Shown piece by piece: positions 4,677 through 6,522 of a DNA stretch of 6,522 bases. Numbering within the stretch: the first letter of the stretch is position 1; the number at the start of each line of letters is the position of its first letter. The stretch covers positions 1,103 to 7,624 of the forward strand of contig DUGL01000156.1 in assembly GCA_013331415.1 (NCBI GenBank), in the 5' to 3' direction. The position numbers were made by a program, and so were the translations under genes. The notes beneath the pieces are model-generated. The model had not been told where the DNA came from. It ran no database searches and saw only the letters and a list, made by a program, of their open reading frames with translations. The DNA is from Methanoregulaceae archaeon (GTDB lineage: Archaea; Halobacteriota; Methanomicrobia; Methanomicrobiales; Methanospirillaceae).

Positions 4677-6137
4677 ATGGCAGTATACCGGTGCGATATC
4701 TGTAACGTCTTTGAGTACAACCCCCTGCATGGCAACTCGCTGACGGGCATCAAACCCGGGACCGAGGTGGAGAATTTCCCCGACTCCTGGAGGTGCCCGA
4801 TCTGTGATTCCGACCGGTCCCACCTGAAGCCGGTCCCGGCAGAAAAGCACGAAGAGCCCCTCTTTGAGGCGATTCTGCGGCCTGTCAGCCACGAGGAGAA
4901 GAAGGACCACGAGTCGTATCTTGGGCCATGGCGAAGAGAATCGGATGATCTCGAGGTGCATATGCACGAGATCCACCTCATCGCCCGTACCGGAGAATCG
5001 CGCTGGGAGCCGATGCGGACGAGGAAACCCGTGGTATCCTGGGACGACATCCTGATAAAAGCGGCCCAGTTCGCAACGATCCCCCTCAATAAAGAGGCTC
5101 GTGTGAACACCCGGACGGTGATCGGACCGAATGCACGCAGGCCTCTCGTCATCGAGACCCCGATCTACGTGACCCACATGTCGTTTGGGGCGCTCTCCCG
5201 GGAGGTGAAGATCGCCCTTGCCATGGGGAGTGCAGCGGTGAAGACTGCCATTGGCTCCGGAGAAGGGGGCATCCTCCCGGAAGAGCGGGACCAGGCGTAC
5301 CGGTACATTTTCGAGTATGTGCCGAACCGGTACAGCGTCAGTGACGAGACCCTGCTCTCCTCTGATGCGATCGAGATAAAGTTCGGGCAGTCCACATCCC
5401 CAGGGCTCGGGGCGCACCTCCCTGCAGAGAAAGTGACCGCAGAGATTGCGGCTATCCGCGGTTATCCCGAGGGAACCGATATCACGAGCCCTGCAAGCTA
5501 CCCCGACATCCGGAACACGGAAGAGCTTACGGCAAAACTTGCATGGCTGCGGGAGAAATCCCGGGGGCGACCCATCGGGGTAAAAATCGCTGCCGGCAAC
5601 ATCGAGGCCGACCTTGACGCCATCCTCCCGGCGGGCCCGGACTTTATCACCATCGACGGGCGGCCGGGAGCCACCGGGGATGCCCCGAAGTATGTCAAGG
5701 ATGCAACCTCGATCCCGGGCATCTTCGCCATCCACCGGGCACGAAAATACCTTGATTCTCACCGGGGCGAGGGGATCTCGCTCATCGCCACCGGGGGGCT
5801 CCGGATATCTCCCGATTTCGTAAAAGCCCTCGCACTGGGTGCCGATGCGGTCGCCATCGGGACTGCTGCCCTGATGGCCTGCGGCTGCCAGCAGTATAGG
5901 CTCTGCAATACCGGAAAATGCCCGGTCGGGATCACGACCCAGAACCCGGTGCTCCGCGAGCGGCTCAAACCTGAGATCTCGGCACGGGAACTGGAGCTCT
6001 TCCTCCGGGTCTGCACCGAGGAGCTGAAGGACTTTGCCCGGCTGACCGGCAACGACGATGTCCATAAGCTGGATATCTTTGATCTCTGCACCACCAACTC
6101 GGAGATCTCGAACCATACGGACATCGGGCATGTCTGA
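4677..6137 (+). CDS. Rubredoxin-glutamate synthase (FMN/3Fe-4S domain) fusion
   Basis: The protein (486 aa) joins two redox modules. Residues 1-53 are a rubredoxin domain that should bind one iron through C6, C9, C40 and C43; NSLTGIKPGTEVENFPDSW matches the rubredoxin core. Residues about 60-460 are the FMN-binding synthase domain of glutamate synthase (GltB central domain), which makes glutamate from 2-oxoglutarate and ammonia. Visible motifs are MSFGALS (168-174), GSGEGG (193-198), IKFGQSTSPGLGAHLP (234-249), ITIDGRPGATGDAP (324-337) and ATGGLR (371-376). The 3Fe-4S ligands C404, C410 and C415 have the exact Cx5Cx4C spacing of GltB. The glutaminase and GXGXG domains of full GltB are absent, as in archaeal split enzymes, whose N-terminal module is usually ferredoxin-like. 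The rubredoxin presumably feeds electrons to FMN (inference). Both Cys pairs lack the usual following Gly (N10, D44). The gene ends in tandem stops TGA-TAA. Related family members may act on other substrates. Confidence 0.93.
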   Translation: MAVYRCDICNVFEYNPLHGNSLTGIKPGTEVENFPDSWRCPICDSDRSHLKPVPAEKHEEPLFEAILRPVSHEEKKDHESYLGPWRRESDDLEVHMHEIHLIARTGESRWEPMRTRKPVVSWDDILIKAAQFATIPLNKEARVNTRTVIGPNARRPLVIETPIYVTHMSFGALSREVKIALAMGSAAVKTAIGSGEGGILPEERDQAYRYIFEYVPNRYSVSDETLLSSDAIEIKFGQSTSPGLGAHLPAEKVTAEIAAIRGYPEGTDITSPASYPDIRNTEELTAKLAWLREKSRGRPIGVKIAAGNIEADLDAILPAGPDFITIDGRPGATGDAPKYVKDATSIPGIFAIHRARKYLDSHRGEGISLIATGGLRISPDFVKALALGADAVAIGTAALMACGCQQYRLCNTGKCPVGITTQNPVLRERLKPEISARELELFLRVCTEELKDFARLTGNDDVHKLDIFDLCTTNSEISNHTDIGHV

Positions 6138-6142
6138 TAATC

Positions 6143-6156
6143 CGGGGAATTCTCCG
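6143..6156 (+). terminator. Near-palindrome just after the glutamate synthase stop
   Basis: CGGGGAATTCTCCG starts five bases after the TGA. As RNA it gives a 5-bp stem (one G-U pair) closed by AAUU. No T tract follows directly, so it may be a weak termination or 3'-end stabilising structure. Confidence 0.25.
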
Positions 6157-6281
6157 CTAGTTGGGTATGTCTGTACGGTCTGCGGGGCTGATGCCGGGAT
6201 GACTGTTCAGTGAAGCGGGCATTCTTTGATTGGGGCACTCTCTTTGAAGTGAACCCGTCCAGGCGATGCACCCCATAATAC

Positions 6282-6297
6282 CCCTCCCTGTGGAGGG
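6282..6297. repeat. GC-rich hairpin, possible intergenic repeat copy
   Basis: CCCTCC (6282-6287) and GGAGGG (6292-6297) form a perfect 6-bp stem with loop CTGT, followed by AGAGGGTGGGGG. The surrounding complement has GGAGGGG and GGGGTGCATCGCC, similar to GGAGGGG and GGGGGCATCGCC at 924-945. It may be one copy of a short dispersed intergenic repeat. Confidence 0.3.
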
Positions 6298-6522
6298 AGA
6301 GGGTGGGGGATTGGTCGATACCGCACCGGGACGTAACCATGAGAGATGCAGCACTTTTTTCCCAGGGGATCGCCGTCTGCCGGCATGGCGAGCCGGGATC
6401 TCTCTGATACGGATCATAGTACCTGGTATCACTTTTCGATGACTCTTGCTCGTGATATCCCTTCTCCTGACCCGGACTTCGCACGAATGTCCGGGAAATA
6501 ACGGCACTACCGGCCTTCCATG

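Larger units (their letters stand above)
6138..6522. other. 385-base region without a supported gene
   Basis: No credible coding frame is present; the long minus-strand frames are Arg/Ser/Pro-rich and run across the glutamate synthase gene or GC-rich hairpins. Contents: the near-palindrome at 6143-6156; a hairpin at 6282-6297; a T6 run at 6355-6360 that could end the upstream transcript; CCGGC/GCCGG (6380-6384, 6392-6396), which competes with TCGCC/GGCGA (6370-6374, 6387-6391); and TGATAC/GTATCA (6405-6410, 6426-6431). The window ends on an ATG (6520-6522) with a TATA-like GAAATAAC about 26 bases upstream, so a leaderless rightward gene could begin there, but nothing of it is visible. Confidence 0.55.

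Noticed and set aside
4521..6131. 536-codon minus-strand open frame opposite the glutamate synthase gene
   Set aside because: It is the antisense shadow of a clear FMN/3Fe-4S enzyme; its translation is Arg/Gly/Pro-rich with no domain. Long antisense frames are expected in GC-rich genes.
6157..6507. 116-codon minus-strand frame in the right-hand gap
   Set aside because: Arg/Pro/Ser-rich, reads through the GC-rich hairpin and has no domain or ribosome-binding site.

Overview
The window looks like part of a methanogenic archaeon's chromosome, most likely from the Methanomicrobiales (Methanoregula-like). This is an inference from three things: high GC with a strong G/C bias at third codon positions, AGGTGA/GAGG ribosome-binding sites next to AT-rich TATA-like boxes instead of bacterial -10/-35 pairs, and the gene families present. 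No ribosomal RNA, tRNA, insertion sequence, CRISPR array or phage gene was seen. The window reads as ordinary housekeeping or metabolic chromosome with unusually wide gene-free gaps.

Layout from left to right. (1) Positions 1-94, minus strand: the first 31 codons of an unrecognised protein that runs off the left edge. (2) 95-294: a divergent promoter region with an 8-bp inverted repeat. (3) 295-489, plus: a 64-residue protein of unknown function, followed by a T7 tract. (4) 490-953: a 464-base gap with no convincing gene but a long imperfect hairpin at 594-655 that may be a structured RNA. (5) 954-3362, minus: an 802-residue soluble Lon-type ATP-dependent protease of the AAA_32/LonB-like family with an intact Ser-Lys dyad. 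(6) 3363-3702: a divergent intergenic region. (7) 3703-4515, plus: an eight-helix ZIP-family divalent metal transporter. (8) 4516-4676: a short spacer with the best TATA box in the window. (9) 4677-6137, plus: a fusion of an N-terminal rubredoxin domain to the FMN/3Fe-4S synthase domain of glutamate synthase. (10) 6138-6522: a gap with GC-rich hairpins and no supported gene.

The genes do not form an obvious single pathway. The Lon-like protease and the ZIP transporter are divergent. The transporter and the glutamate synthase are co-directional, but a 161-base spacer with its own TATA box separates them, so they are probably separate transcripts. The most distinctive gene is the rubredoxin-glutamate synthase fusion. 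It has no adjacent glutaminase, GXGXG or NAD(P)H-oxidoreductase gene in view, and its rubredoxin domain lacks both conserved glycines that normally follow the metal-binding Cys pairs. No clearly new multi-gene system is visible. The best candidates for something undescribed are that fusion and the 594-655 hairpin.
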